From positions 32,221,621 through 32,285,620 of the forward strand of contig OY821784.1 in NCBI GenBank assembly GCA_963682175.1: a stretch of DNA of 64,000 nucleotides, in the 5' to 3' direction. Shown piece by piece: positions 23,101-36,348 of the stretch. Made by a program: the position numbers and the translations under genes. Position 1 is the stretch's first letter. Each line of letters begins with the position of its first letter. This DNA comes from Triglochin maritima. Lineage: Eukaryota > Streptophyta > Magnoliopsida > Alismatales > Juncaginaceae. The notes beneath the pieces were generated by a model. It saw only the letters and a program-made list of their open reading frames with translations. It did not search any database and was not told where the DNA came from.

Positions 23101-26100
23101 TATACTTTATAAGTAATTTAGGAAGACAAAAGTAAGCTACACGAAGAAGAAAACAAAAAGGTAAAGATTCATTTGCAGCAAAAGGCTTATCTTGGAATTA
23201 TTATTTTTCTTGACTACATCACACAACTACTTAGCATATAACTTACTTGAGCCAAAGAACTAGATGGTATAAATTCTAGCATCCCTTCATCTTGGCCAGT
23301 TGCTAGAACTTTGTATGGTGTCAAATGCAGGTCCAGATTTTCCAATTTAAGTAACCGATCCATTAATGAAACCATTTGCACGACCTATAGAAACAAAAAA
23401 TATTACAATTTCTTTTTGTATAACTCGTGTGAACTACCCCAGCTAGTTTGGGATTAAAGGTTTTGTTGTTGTTGTTGTTGTCGTGTGAACTTCAAACAAT
23501 TTTGGTAATATTACTTAAATATAATGCAACAATGACGAAATCACACAAAAGATTAAAAAAATCAGAAAACAAATTGAAGGAAAGCAAGGAAAAGTAAGGC
23601 AAAGGCAGGCACTTTATAATAAGTCATTGCATTTGCATTGTAATCTCATCGATAAATACATTACCAAATATCTAGCAAACTAACTAACTAAAAAAATTCT
23701 GAGACAAACTTTGGACATTTATTGGACAAGTTCATTGATAGATATTATTTATTCAGCTCCTTGAAAATGATGTTCATTTTAAAGTAATGACACTATTCTG
23801 GGAATGAAGTTTCTTAACAGAGAAATGACAAAATGAAAAGTTAATCAGATGCACAAGACAAATCTGACTTGAGAAAAAGCAAAAAAAAGAAACACAAAGG
23901 GAAAAGAGAGATGAATGGTTCCTGTTGTTGAAGATTTTTCGTGGACTAAAATGACCCATTTTCTCACTTTTAACATATGGTGGTTCATCTGGGGCCAAGA
24001 TATCACATCATGAGAAAACAAGCACTATCAGACGAAGACGAACCCTAAAATGATAAAGATTCTATACCTAGGGAACCGGTCAAGGATTACATGACACTTG
24101 AAATGGTGAAATGACAAAGCTGGTACTGAGAATTAAGCTCAAATGGAACCATATTACTTGGTATAAAAGGTAAATATCAGGATATACCAATTGATCCTGC
24201 CGAATATCATCTCCTTTCTTGAATATCATCTTACAAGTCCCGCCAGATGCTGTCCTAAATGTTAGACGAAGAGGATGCAATGCACTTTTGAAAATCGAGC
24301 ACTCGGAAGGTACAATCCCAGTTATGAGAACATCAGGAGCTAAAGGTGAACGGATGGGCTGAATCAACCAAGCTAAAATTACAAAACAGATAGAAAAGAC
24401 AGAACATTTAAGTGATCAAAATGCAGTTTCTAGTTTGTATCAATGAATCAAACCTCATCAAAGTTTTTTAGTTCACTGAGAAGGCCTGAACCTGATAAAA
24501 GCTGCCTAAGTTTCTCAACTTTTTTTTGTGTTCCACCACGTATATTTCTTACGTCTCTCATTATTGAACATAACTGTGCTGTCAGCTCTGTCTGACGCAA
24601 CAAGCCATGCCATGATCTCATGCCATCTTCATCTCCATTTGCACCAGCAGACAACTGCCCAAAAGATATAATTGTTGAATTCCAGATTCAACAGAGTATT
24701 TACCACTTACATACAAAGACATCGCAGTGCTCCAGTAAAGAGAAGGAAAAAAATGCAGCAAACCAACAAGTGACAACTCATAAATAATAATAGGAAGACA
24801 TGCAAACCATAAATGGGTTAAATTTTGTACAAGGATTTCAAGTCAGGTAATTGGGCAGTAGTCGGTCCAAGGCTGCAAATTGATAGTCGGCAACTAGTGG
24901 GCTTTGTGGGCTGACTAGTCAGATTAGTCAGCCAACTTTTAAATCGTTGGTTCCATACGAATAAGAATGTGGAAGACTTGAGTAGAAGAACATTGTTGAT
25001 TGTCATTTCTCATTTGGGAAAGAAAGCAGTGCAACATCTTCCATCTAAACATGAAGCCTCTAGGTAATATATTTCCCATGTCACTATATATGAATCTTTG
25101 ACATGGGTAAAAAAATGCAACTTAAAGCTACTCATCTTGATGGCATATTTAAAGGTCATGCTTACTAAAACAAACTGAAGTATGGCCTTGTTGCATCCAG
25201 TTTGAAGATTCAGACCACTTGGAAGTTGCTTTCCAGTTCAGTAAGTATATCTTGGGTATAATCAAGGGTTTGGAACATTTTACTACAGGCAAGTAAGTAT
25301 TCAAAACTTTTTAGATGGTAAGTTGAACGTGCATTGCCATGAAAGAGATGAGGACACCTAGTAGTTAAAAGTTATCAAAAGTAAAAGCAAGGCACGTGAG
25401 GAGAAGGTTGATGCAATTGCAGAAGACCTCTAACTATCAGTATCATCAACAGCCTAATCTATGGACAGGATCTCAATGAAGCTAAATTCATTTAGATCTT
25501 GTCAAAGGGTGACAGGGGTATGGTTGTATACGTCTGACCCACCACCCTACTTAATGTGGGAGCCTCTTTTGAGGTTTTGGGGTAATGTTGATGTATCTAA
25601 ATGAAGCTCAATTCATTTCTTCTTGCTCATATTTTCAGATTATTCTTGCTTGACATTTCTTTCCACCTTTCCTTCAACAGAGGATGAAGGGATTATTATC
25701 ATTTGAAGTGTGTAAAATATTTTAAGATGCACAAAAAACTATATATCTTTGGAAAAGTGATAAAAATACTCACTTTCATCATATTGTCCTCAAAAATTTC
25801 ATAGGTGCAGTAAAAACGTTTTGCATATGCAGGGTCATGAAGTTCCACGGCTACGTACCAGCGTAGGAAGCTAGCTAGCTCAATATTGCGCAGCGCTGCC
25901 ATCCGTAGAATTTCAAGAGTAAGATACAGATAATAGAGGAAAGCAGAAAAAAGTAGTAATGCCTCCCTCAGCCATAAAAGGATCAATCATAGATGATTTG
26001 CATATGTACAAATGTATATATTCATGTGTGTTACATTGTTACGTAATTAATATTATAAATAATTGGAGAAAATATATGAATTGACAACAAAACCCAACTT

Positions 26101-29100
26101 CCGCTTTTCATTAAATTGCCAATGCTTTTGTTAACACAATAAAAGATCTGCGCAGTGTCACATGACAATGATCAACTGACCACGTCAAACCAGAAGAGAG
26201 TCAAGAGACTATTTCCAGACAGAAAAAGTATCATCAGAAAGTCTGAAACCCAACTTAATAATGCCATGCATCAATTAAGTGTGTATGTAAAAAAAACTGA
26301 AGCTTAAAAACAATATAAGAAATTTTCCTTGGCCATATCCAAATATTTTTTTTGCCTTGCAGTTGAGTGATGAATTTGACACCATACGTCCCAGAGTATA
26401 CTACCAGTATTTGCAACTATTTTCGATAACTGGGTCATGAAATGCTTTGAAGAATTTTCTCAATTTGAATGTTCACCTTGCTATATTGTGTGACCTTGCA
26501 TTAATTTAGTTAGATAACTTCTATGTTGTCAAGAAAGAATTTGCAGTAGTGATCAACCACCCCAATTCTACCACTTAATGAAAGTTGAAAGATAATTGAA
26601 TTGTGATCTGGAAACTAAAATCATGCAGCTTAAATTTAGATTTTGACCCCTAACACATTTGTAGGCCACCTACACCAACCAGCACCAGTCACTGATTTTG
26701 TATGCGTTAATATGACTTCCTTTTTTTGAACGGTGCGTTAATATGACTTCCTGGAATCTCAGTAGTAGAATATTCAAAATACAACTCACTAAATTATTCA
26801 AAAACATCAAGAATAATAGCACCAAGTTAATAGCCGTTATTCTTTAAAGAAATATTGTGCCCTTGAAGGAAAACTATTTGGAATGTATATAAATATATAC
26901 CTTTTTTATATCAAAGTTATACATTGACAAGAAATTTATGCTGACAGGGTATAACATGACACTAAAAATATTAGTCCATTTAAAACACCTCAAGAGAGCA
27001 GGGGGAGGGGGTGAGAGACTTACAACGCTGCACAAGGAACACTGACAGGCGAGACTTGTCTGATCTTTCAAATCGAAGAGCTTGAACCAATTGGAGTAAG
27101 TAGCACTGAAGCTCTTCGTCATCAGCCCTTTCCAGAACACTAACAGCATAAGCACGAACCTTGTGAATGAAATTAAGAGAGTTAATGAATTAAATATCAA
27201 TAGAATCTACATCTTATAAATACACCATGTTTCAAGATTGTGCATTTCTAAAATACATCATTTTCTTGCTAATTTCGATAGATATCAGCCCATGAAGCAC
27301 AGATATACAATACAAATCATATGATATGGATAATTGGATCCTTCATTTGCCATGAACGTACAATAGGATGCACTGATACAAGGATATATTGGTATGGAAT
27401 GTTTATTTGTTTATAAATATGATGCTTCTTTCCTACAAAACAAAATAACAGAAAATTATGGAACTCAAAGAACTATTTACAAAGTGAGTTGTAAAAAAAA
27501 TGAATAATGATATCATAAATTTATTCACAATTGAACCAATATATTTCTATAAGTATGCTTATCCATGTTTCATGTATTATGGCTTAAGATGTAATATAGA
27601 AGTATTCTTCGTCGTCAAGAGAGTATCCACAATTTTCTATTAACTATCCATACCAAAAGACATAATTATTTCACGAGGTAATTCAAATAAACTCCAACCA
27701 TACACCACATTATTACAGTTATAGTAATATGGTTCTTATTTTTTAAATTGGGTGTCATTCTCAAACCTTTGGTATATAAAGAAATGTTCGGAATGTGATT
27801 TTGAACCCAAAGGGCACTTAAACTTATGATTTCTCCAGCAGTGGATTAGAAGTGTGGATACGAGCATATGTAGAACAACATCTAGATGCTAAGAGGCCAA
27901 TAGAATGTGAATTCCTACTTTTCATCACATGATGGATACTGCCCTACATGGATAGTCCAAATCAATGACAGTACACCAAAAACAAAATTACTTCAAAGAT
28001 CAAGTAATGCTATATAGTATATAAATTTAACATAACTCACTTCTTCACTCTCAAAAACAGGAGATAGGAGTTCCAGTGCATCAGTCACGTCAATGGCTTC
28101 CCACCTTCCCATAAGATCTATTGCCTGCTTTGCTTCCTATAGATGAAAACAGATGGTTGATATTTGTTAGAAAAAAAACAAACCGATTCTACAACATAAC
28201 ACACAAGCTGTTCAGAGTTAAAACAGGAGAACAGTAATTAATAAACCAGAAATAAAAGGGGGTGAGGGAGGAAGGGGGTGGCGCTGTCCAGAGAAAGGTA
28301 ATGCTTGAATAACAAAAGAGAACTTCTAAAGATTTACCAAAAATGGGAACAGGCTAGAAGAAACACCTAAAATATTGAGGGTAATTGCAATGCTAATAAG
28401 TATGACAAAAATGACTATAATAACGGAGCAGAAAGAACACTCATAATATCAAAGTAGTTACAATGCTAATAAGTATGAAAAAAATGAAAATGAGATATAA
28501 CAATGATGGATCATGGATGCCAAGTGATAAAAGATTGTGAGAATAGGTTGCAACAGAAACACTAGAATTCTAAGCCATTATATATAGCAGTCATCTAGTG
28601 CAAAATAAGAACATTTGAAAAATGTTAACCTGAATATCACTCCATTCAACACATCGAAGAAACTTGGTGAGGGCTTTTTTATCTGACATCAGGGAAAAGC
28701 GAAACTTCCACAAGAGTTGCCGTTCTTCACCACTCAACGTACGTGTTGGAGGATACTTCAATATTCGATGTATCGACCTTTAAAGAAGCAAGTAAATGAA
28801 TGATACAAGTAATAACACTGGGTTGAATGTATAAAACTCTTCTAAGATGGGGGAAATAAAATTTGTAGAACTTCGACTATTCAATCATTAAAATATTTGT
28901 AGTTCCGTACCTTAAGAAAAAAAACATAGCAAAAGAATGACAATTTCCACATAGGGAAGAGCGGGCATAATTGTGAGACAAAAACATAAAAGGAAACTCG
29001 AGCCATAACTCACAAGATTTACTGTTAAATTCCTGAGATAAATCTTGTGTTTCTTAAGTTAAAGATACTGATCTAAGTGACTAAGTCACAATTTCATCAA

Positions 29101-32100
29101 TTGCACACCATACATGTACATATTTTTACTACTCCGTCTGCAAATACAAAACATGTGTTTAAAACCAATCTTCAGTTGTTTATACAAAATAATAAAGGAA
29201 ATTATAAACTTGAAACGTTTCTATTGAATTTTGTATGACAGGTAAAAAAAAACACTATGGAACATAACAATTTTTTGAATTTTCATAATTTTAACTTCCA
29301 AATTTATATTGCATGATCAACATTCATTTATGAATTCTAAATCATTTTTCTGGTCCTAAGTTCGTATTTCGTAACAAGAACTTAGATATGTAAAATCTTA
29401 CTACAAACCTTGCCAATGTAGTCTCTATTGCACTGGATTGCTCAGAAACATAAAAACTTGGCACTAGATATAATTATATAGTCATGTATAAATTGATTGC
29501 TAAACGCTAAAGTAATAGTAGTAATAGACAATACACAACTTTCTAACCGTCGTAACCGATCAAAAAAAAATACACAACTTTTTGTCATTGGAAAACTCCC
29601 TTAACCAACAAAAGGACAGGCTAAGATACAAACTCTACGGTGACTAACTAACCCAACAACAAATGGTCGCTAGACAGCCAAGACAATATTCTGCGGGATC
29701 CATGACGTCATTCCTTGCGACAACAGGGAGCCAGACACCGATAAGCTTGGACTTGATCCAGTTATGGGTGAACATGTAACACCTATTCCAAGTCCCAACC
29801 ATGACCATGTGGTGACATGGACGACATAACACAATTGATTGTTACACTTGAAGGTGTCATCAAGGATTCTTAATCAATTGAAAGATGATTTTGATTCTTG
29901 AAGCAACCTTATCCTAAGGTTTATCTACCTATATGAAAGACTTTAAGTGGTAGTAAATTATTCTAATGTATATTAAGACGGTAATCGTTGGCACTTGAGG
30001 TCCTTATTTGACACATTAGCTTGAAAAATGAAACTTTTGAAATTTGTTTTCCCATCCAAGACAAAACATGTGATGTGTTGCTCGTGTAAGATTTGCAATA
30101 ATTAGTTACATAATTTAAGGGCTCAAATATCCATTTCTAGTTGTTATTATACTCAGCCGAAGAAAACTTCAAACTTGTTCTAGAAGCAATATGGCATGGG
30201 AAGCACCTCAAAACACAAAGAGGTAATAACCTCTTCAAAGAAGAGAGCCTCAAATACACAATGGTGGAGTAACCCCTTAATTGCCTGCCATAGATACCTA
30301 ATGCAATATGGAAAGCGGCCTCAATAGCTGAAGATTGACTTCATTTTCTTATGGAAGTTCATACTATCCCTACAGGTTTTGCAGATTTCAAGATGAAACA
30401 GCTTGATGATCATAGGTCCCATACTCCCAACGATAAGAGAAAATAATTTCACATAAAAGGTAAGGAAGGATGCCTCAAACAACAAAGAGATGGTGAAAAT
30501 CTAAATGAATGAACAAAGAGCTCTAATTTACCTCCTTTCATTAGAACTTGGTTTCAAATCCCTATCAATAACGCCACGCGACAAGCTTCTTGCAAGCTTC
30601 AGTTGCTTGTGTTCCGAGGGGTTAATCCTTCCAACTTCAGGGTCCCAAACAATGACAAGTTCATTTGTCGAAGGTAAGCGAGGTGGAGCATGGAAGTTGG
30701 TTCCTGACTCCTATAAATCCAAGATATATAAAGGGCAATTCTTACATTAAACACGTACACATTAAAGAAATTACATGGAAAAATCATAAAATGCACCAAT
30801 AAAAATAAAATACTTAACTTTTCAATATTGACACAAATGGCTACTTTCATTTCAAAGGAAGAAGAAATCATGTGTAAATAGTCCCATTTATTTTTGTCTC
30901 ACAACTCATCCTAATGTGGATCTCTCAGTATCTTAAACACACAAATTCAGAGGGAAATATTGCTCGCTACATGGGAGTACAATATATATCCATCCTTGCT
31001 CATACGAGGGCATTTCACAATAGTAACAACATCTATTTGAGTATTTGGTAACTTATACATCAAAAAAATGAACTCCTAAATCATGCACCTTTTCAATACC
31101 CCTCGATAATTATGCACATCAAAAAGAACTATGGCTCATTATATAAAGATGTTGGCATGCATAACCAACTTGTTGACACAGTATACAAATATTGAACTCC
31201 TAAAAGTAGACAAACCAAGTTATGTTAATATGTTTCATCCAAGTCTTCTCCATCTCCATCCAAACTTCTCATCTACTCATCTTCAACTAAAAAGCCATTT
31301 CGGTTATTCTCGTCAGACATTTAACATTACTAAATTCCTACTTATTGTTTCTTCCTGCTTAGTGCTTACCAAAATATAACTCAGTAACTGGATATAATAC
31401 AAACAAAAATACAAGAAAATGACCTGAAAAACAACTCTATGTTCAAAACTGGAGAAGTCAACAAGTATACTCAGACGAGAAGTTCCAGACTCTTTTTCCT
31501 TGATTTTCTCAATTGCTTTAAATGAGATATTGTCTAGCCAATCTATTCTCTGAATTTGACCTCTTTCATACTTGTTTACAAGCTTGTCTAGACGCTCCAG
31601 CTCTGTCCGTTCATTTCTCGGAACCTATTGAAAAAGAAATGACAAACCAATTTGATTAAAAATAATTCAAATACCTAACTACAGAAGACATATCATTTTG
31701 GTTAAATGTTAGCATGGCACTTTTCCCGGTGTAGTTGATGGGAACGATCCATCAGCCTCTTTTCCTGCCCAGAGACGGAGCTTCTGTTTACCAGTCTTAA
31801 GTCTCTTTTTCCTATTGAAAAGAAGAATCGTTGCCCCTCCCACTAAAGCCTCATCCTTGTTGCATGAAACATCCCAGACCTGCTAGGTTAAAATTTAAGA
31901 ATGTCAGTTTTTGAAGCAAATGACATTACAAAAACAAAGAATCTTAGGCATGATTGCACTTCCTCACAACTTTACCATCGTAAAATGTGAATATGGAAGC
32001 AAAGCCAAACAACCTTCTTGTATTTGATTCACAGGGAAATGTGGAACCTAAATGCAATCCATTATGTGATTTTGCTGAAGCAAATCTAATTTACAGATTT

Positions 32101-34621
32101 ACTTCTATTGAACAATATTATTGTGAAAAGTTCACTTGAACTTTCCTATTTTAAAAAAAAATCAAAATAGCACGAAAAAGATCTAATGTCTGGGAGTACA
32201 AACATCTTGGAAGCAAGAACAATGGAAGACTTAGTATTTCCATGTGATACCCTTATTTGATATAAGTAATAAAGTATCACGCACCAGAATATGTATCCAG
32301 TAGTCCAATTGGAGAAATACGAATACAAATCATTGGTTTAAATTACAGTTTTCTTTAAATAATTATAGTTAGTTCTTTGGTAGTTTTAGAAAACAAATCA
32401 CAAATATCATACATGGTTTAAAGCATCATTTTCCCCGATTTAATTCACCTTTTAGATGTTTATATATGTTTGTTAGGAAACTACTGTATTGAATAAAACT
32501 TGTCAAGCATCCCTTAGGTGTATCTGGCCATATCTTCGTAAATAAAATGATGTATCTAAGTGTCCGAGTCAGAGTATGTTGCATCAATAACCATGAATCA
32601 TGATCGATAAATAAACATGAATATATAATGTTTTCATTACTCTATGGTTCTTAGCTGTGAACACATAGAAAAGTAAAATCAAACTTAAAAGCATGATTTC
32701 TACTGCAAGTATATTGCAACTAATTGAAACAGAAGAGGGCTTTGGACAATAGGCAGGACACAGGAGTATGAGTATGAGTATGAGTATGAATGAGTATAAA
32801 GCTTCTAAAATATGATCAACTTCGAGCAGAAAATTTTGCTGTTATTTGGAATCATTTATGCCCTCAAATAATTAAGAAAAGCAAGCTACTCAAATACATC
32901 CACATAGTTCTTTACGTCCAGTAAATGCTTGCAAGCCAAAGAAAGGGTAGCAATTATTCTACCGTGAGGGCAAGTTGTGCATAAGTTGTCAGATCTCGAT
33001 ATTTTGTGCTTAGAGTTATCTGCTCGTTCCAACAGTATGGTTTTGAAGATTCCAACCTGTCACACAAAAGGTTAGATACCCATTCCTCTTAGCATCAAAT
33101 CTACGAAATTACTCTAACTATTTCAAATACTATCCTATCTCTAGAGAACCTTGATCTGATGGGAAGCCCAAATCGTGCACCATCAATGTACAGAGCACAC
33201 TCGACGTATAGTTCTGGGTTTCTATCTGCAAGAGAGAAATCTCTTTCTGCAAAAGCAATTCATACCACAATACATAAACATAGATACTAGAATCACTTTG
33301 TAATTGGGTTAACAGTTAATATGCAAAATTGTACTCATAAATCATTGCTTCTCTTCCCCAAAAAAGGCAGAACAAATCAAAACACAACATTACTAAAGAA
33401 GCTTCAAACTTCCAATCAAAGCATTGTCTGAGCATTGCAAACCTAAAAATATAGTGTTACTAAAAAGTGAAACAATAACAATAACTCACTTCAAGAACGA
33501 GATAAAAACAATGGAAGTCCTAGTTCACAGAAAAGGCAAAGAAACATATTGCACCAACAACTTTAGTGTCAAAAAAAACCAATTTTCACCAAAACTTCTG
33601 AAGACCAGGATTACTAAACTATGAATTGCAGAAACAAAACCGAAAATCCAGATTCCCTTTCAGCCACCAAATAATGACCACCCAAATCCCCACTACAATC
33701 ACACCAGCAATGTAACCCAACAACAACAAAAAATACCCAATGTCTACCAAAAGTTCGAAAGACCAGCATTACATAACTACGAGAAACAAAACAGAAAATT
33801 TAAATCCGCTTTTTACCACCACTCCAAACACTGCCTAAACTTCCACCACAATTACATCCACAGAAAAAGCCCGACAGGACCAACAAAAACCCAATTTCTA
33901 CCGAAGGTCCAAAGACAAGCATTACAGAAGCACAGATTTCAGAAACAACACTGAAAATCCAAATTCTATTTTAGCCACCACACCAAACCCTGCCCAAAAT
34001 CCCACAACAAGGGCACCCACAACGAAGCCCGACTTTACAAATAAAAATCATTTTTGTGTTTTCGCCTTTCATTATTTGATTACTTGTTTGTCTTAGTAGG
34101 ATACTTTGGACTCTCTTTTAGCCACCACACCAAAGACACCCCAAATCCCGACTACAATGACATCCACAATGAATCCCAACAACGACAACAAAAACCCAAT
34201 TTCTACCAAAAGTTCGAAAGACCAACGTTACCGAACTACGAATTGCAGAAATAATACCGAAAATCCAAAATTGTCTTCTAACTGCCATGCAAAGACCGCC
34301 CGAATTCCCACCACAATCACACCCACAACGAACCCCAACCCCAATAAAAACCCATTTTTTTGTGTTTTCGCCTTTCGTTATTTGATTACTTGTTTGGATA
34401 TTTTGGACGAAAGAGCGCCCAAAACCCACAATCAAATAAATCGATATATTTTACGAGAAAAAATTCGAAAACTAAAATTCGAGGGGAAGGAAACCCTAGC
34501 CTGAAGTACCGGAATCGGAGGGCGGGGAAGGAGGGAGTGGGCCCTCTAGGCGGTCGATCCGGAAGGTGACGGGGTGGTTGATGTCGCTGGAGAGGAAGAA
34601 GCGGAACTCGTTCCCGTTCAT
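17165..34621 (-). CDS. VPS34: Class III phosphatidylinositol 3-kinase (VPS34), complete, 17 exons
   Basis: VPS34 phosphorylates phosphatidylinositol to PI3P on endosomes and autophagosome precursors, in complex with VPS15 and ATG6. All exons join in frame at GT-AG sites: 34510-34621, 33150-33246, 32963-33056, 31721-31879, 31424-31624, 30532-30710, 28630-28777, 28041-28136, 27024-27159, 25774-25895, 24454-24654, 24188-24358, 23247-23384, 20065-20219, 18474-18617, 17562-17709 and 17165-17302. The total is 812 codons plus stop, the normal plant length. It starts [15 protein letters not shown] (C2 domain, about 1-215), then the helical domain ([20 protein letters not shown]). The kinase domain (about 516-812) has [13 protein letters not shown], the catalytic loop GDRHLDNLL (Asp669, Asn674) and DFG at 687-689. 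It ends HRWAQYWR, the conserved tail that contacts membrane. No lesion is visible. Introns are large and hold SINE and MITE remnants. Confidence 0.97.
18210..18313. repeat. Small foldback element in VPS34 intron 15
   Basis: CCCTTTCGCTAAATCC at 18210-18225 and its exact reverse complement GGATTTAGCGAAAGGG at 18298-18313 enclose 72 bp. It has the shape of a short MITE or solo foldback of about 104 bp. No target duplication was resolved, and no protein is encoded. Confidence 0.65.
20905..20962 (+). repeat. SINE-like 3' tail in VPS34 intron 13
   Basis: The sequence CCTACCCCAACCACTTTGG, then AATTAAAGGCTTTGTTGTTG matches the 3' tail style common in plant tRNA-derived SINEs. Related copies are at 23434-23483 (+) and twice in reverse at 40029-40145. 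Confidence 0.55.
21140..21270 (+). repeat. Au-like SINE fragment
   Basis: The order GGGTCAATCGGAAACA, then GTAGGGTTGCGTACATCCGA, CCCC, and finally GCGGGAGCCTCTT...GGCAATGGGGTT followed by TTGATGATG matches the body and tail of the plant Au SINE family. The tRNA-like head is not recognisable. It lies in the 3-kb VPS34 intron 13. Confidence 0.7.
22456..22597 (+). repeat. 47-bp tandem repeat, three copies
   Basis: Copies start at 22456, 22503 and 22550 (TATGCCGCAATAG / TATGCCCCAATAG...), each ending in GATGTTATGGTT(A/G)CCA. They are 85-95% alike by eye and lie in VPS34 intron 13. Confidence 0.9.
22876..22895. repeat. (AT)n microsatellite
   Basis: Ten AT dinucleotides in VPS34 intron 13. Confidence 0.9.
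23434..23485 (+). repeat. SINE-like 3' tail with (TTG)n
   Basis: The sequence CTACCCCAGCTAGTTTGGGA, then TTAAAGGTTTTGTTGTTG and further TTG copies is a typical plant SINE 3' end. It lies just upstream (in genomic order) of VPS34 exon 12, in intron 12. Confidence 0.6.
25490..25592 (+). repeat. Au-like SINE fragment, second copy
   Basis: The string GGGGTATGGTTGTATACGTC, then TGACCCACC and AATGTGGGAGCCTCTTTTGA, then TTTTGGGGTAATGTTGATG is a diverged version of the segment at 21180-21265. It lies in VPS34 intron 10. Confidence 0.6.
32763..32798. repeat. GAGTAT hexamer microsatellite
   Basis: About five copies of the hexamer GTATGA, the last one interrupted, in VPS34 intron 3. Confidence 0.85.
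33585..34420 (-). repeat. Diverged ~154-bp tandem array in VPS34 intron 1
   Basis: The landmark ACCAAAAGTTCGAAAGACCA or a variant recurs near 33590, 33748, 33898 and 34203. Another landmark, TGTGTTTTCGCCTTTC(A/G)TTA followed by TTTGATTACTTGTTTG, recurs near 34055 and 34361, about 308 bp (two units) apart. Each unit also has ACCACAATCACACC-type stretches. Five or six diverged units fill most of the first intron. Confidence 0.75.
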
Positions 34622-34739
34622 CGCCGGAGCCGAAATAGATTGTCGCCGGCGCCGTTGCGTGTTCCAATCGTCGGAGGAGTAGAGAGTTTTTTTGTTTGGT
34701 TTTGTTTCTTGGGCTTCCGGTTTTGGTTGTTTGATTGAT
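34622..34739 (-). promoter_or_regulatory. VPS34 5' UTR and remaining proximal promoter
   Basis: Only about 118 bp separate the VPS34 ATG from the end of an inserted MULE derivative. The stretch is GC-rich next to the ATG and becomes T-rich on the plus strand (A-rich in the gene direction). No convincing TATA box is seen, so transcription start could lie here or inside the MULE end. The original upstream DNA continues at 36645. Confidence 0.55.
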
Positions 34740-34964
34740 GAGTCCTTATACACCGACGCGGGCGTCACGGACGCGCCTTACGTGGACGTGTTGAGTCAGC
34801 GTCCAGTCAGCAAAATTTCTCTTCACGTGCTTTGGTCTTCTTAAAAACGCCGGTTCTTTAGGTTGAACGATTCTTTTCCCAATACACAGATAGTGCAGAT
34901 CCTAGGACAGCGTGCAGACCCTTTATTCGTGCAGAGTCCAGACTTATCATAATAAAATATTGTT

Positions 34965-35600
34965 TTTAACTTTTATGTTGGATCAACTTAATCCAAACAG
35001 ACACACAACATATTCCGAACAGACAGTCTTCTTATTCCGAACAGACGCACAACTTAATCCGAACAGACAGACTTCTTATTCCGAACAGACACACAACTTA
35101 ATCCGAACAGACACACAACATATTCCGAACAGACACACAACTTAATCCGAACAGACACACAACATATTCTGAACAGACAGACTACTTATTCCGAACAGAC
35201 ATACTTCTTATTCCGAACAGAAAGACTTCTTATTCCGAACAGACAGACTTCTTATTCCGAACAGACACACAACATATTCCGAACAGACAAACAACATATT
35301 CCGAACAGACAGACTTCTTATTCCGAACAGACGCACAACTTAATCCGAACAGACACACAACATATTCCGAACAGACAGACTTCTTATTCCGAACAGACGC
35401 ACAGCTTAATCCAAACAGACAGACTTCTTATTCCGAACAGAAAGACTTCTTATTCCGAACAAACAGACTTCTTATTCCGAACAGACACACAACATATTCC
35501 GAACAGACAGACTTCTTATTCCGAACAGACGCACAACTTAATCCGAACAGACACACAACATATTCCGAACAGATAGACTTCTTATTCCGAACTGACATAC
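34965..35600 (-). repeat. 22-bp TCCGAA minisatellite
   Basis: Units such as TTATTCCGAACAGACAGACT and AATCCGAACAGACACACAAC recur at 22-bp spacing about 28 times. The motif is the MULE repeat with TCCGGAC changed to TCCGAAC in nearly every unit. Confidence 0.95.
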
Positions 35601-36083
35601 AACTGTTATACATGAAGAAAATGAAGAAGAATGTGATCATTCCTACATTTTTAAAGATGACTTTGGTCTTGTTTGTTGTATATGTGGAATTACACACAAA
35701 AGCATAGAAAGTGTGTCCAGAAACGGAACAGAAAGTTTGTATTATTTATGTAGAAAGATTGTCTTGTTTATGTAGAAAACTTGTCTTGTTTATGTAAAAA
35801 GTTTGTCCAGTTTATGTAAAATGTTTGTCCAGATTATGTTGAAAATTTGTGCAGAAATGGAACAGAAAGTATTCCGAACATACACACCACTTAATCCGAA
35901 GAGACAGACTTCTTATTCCGAACAGACACACAACATATTCCGAACAGACTGACTTCTTATTCCGAACAGACATACAACTGCTGTACATGAAGAAAATGAA
36001 GAAGAATGTGATCATTCCTACATTCTTAAGGATGACTTTGGTCTTGTTTGTTGTATATGTCGAATTATACGCAAAAGCATTGA
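35577..36083. repeat. Direct duplication of ~130 bp inside the small MULE
   Basis: The block 35577-35708 and the block 35952-36083 share CATACAACTG, ACATGAAGAAAATGAAGAAG, TGATCATTCCTACATT and GACTTTGGTCTTGTTTGTTG with few changes. Between them lie TTTGTCCAG-type repeats and a short second TCCGAA array (35870-35980). Confidence 0.85.
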
Positions 36084-36114
36084 ACTTTCTGATTGAACTT
36101 TTAACAGTAGAACA

Positions 36115-36348
36115 TCACACCAAAATCCTCGGAAGCTTTGACACCATTGCATCTCGTTCCAGCACATTAACACCTGACCCAGAGGTAGCAAACAAACGGG
36201 TGTGATGCCTTTTCTTAACACAAAAACCACAAGAATCGGCATAAGCAACGTAAAATGTTTGGGCTTCTTCGAAAGAGGGGAAAAATATCCCCTCCTTAGG
36301 AACGTTTGTCGGCTGCTCCACTTGGAAAGACAAATGAACGATTTCCAT
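36115..36348 (-). pseudogene. FAR1-domain fragment of a MULE transposase
   Basis: The translation from the ATG at 36348 contains FFPSFEEAQTFYVAYADSCG then FCVKKR, matching FPSFEEAKAFYVSYADSCCF of the large element's transposase. Homology is lost after about 45 residues by frame shift, and the catalytic domain is absent. It cannot make an active enzyme; a truncated DNA-binding peptide is conceivable but unsupported. Confidence 0.85.

Noticed and set aside
29131..29170. Stowaway-type MITE end (CTACTCCGTCTG)
   Set aside because: Only one end resembles the consensus; no inverted partner or TA duplication was found.
36115..36348. Possible small DNA-binding protein from the truncated FAR1 domain
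   Set aside because: Only about 45 residues match before the frame is lost; the zinc-binding part is incomplete, so it is treated as a pseudogene fragment.
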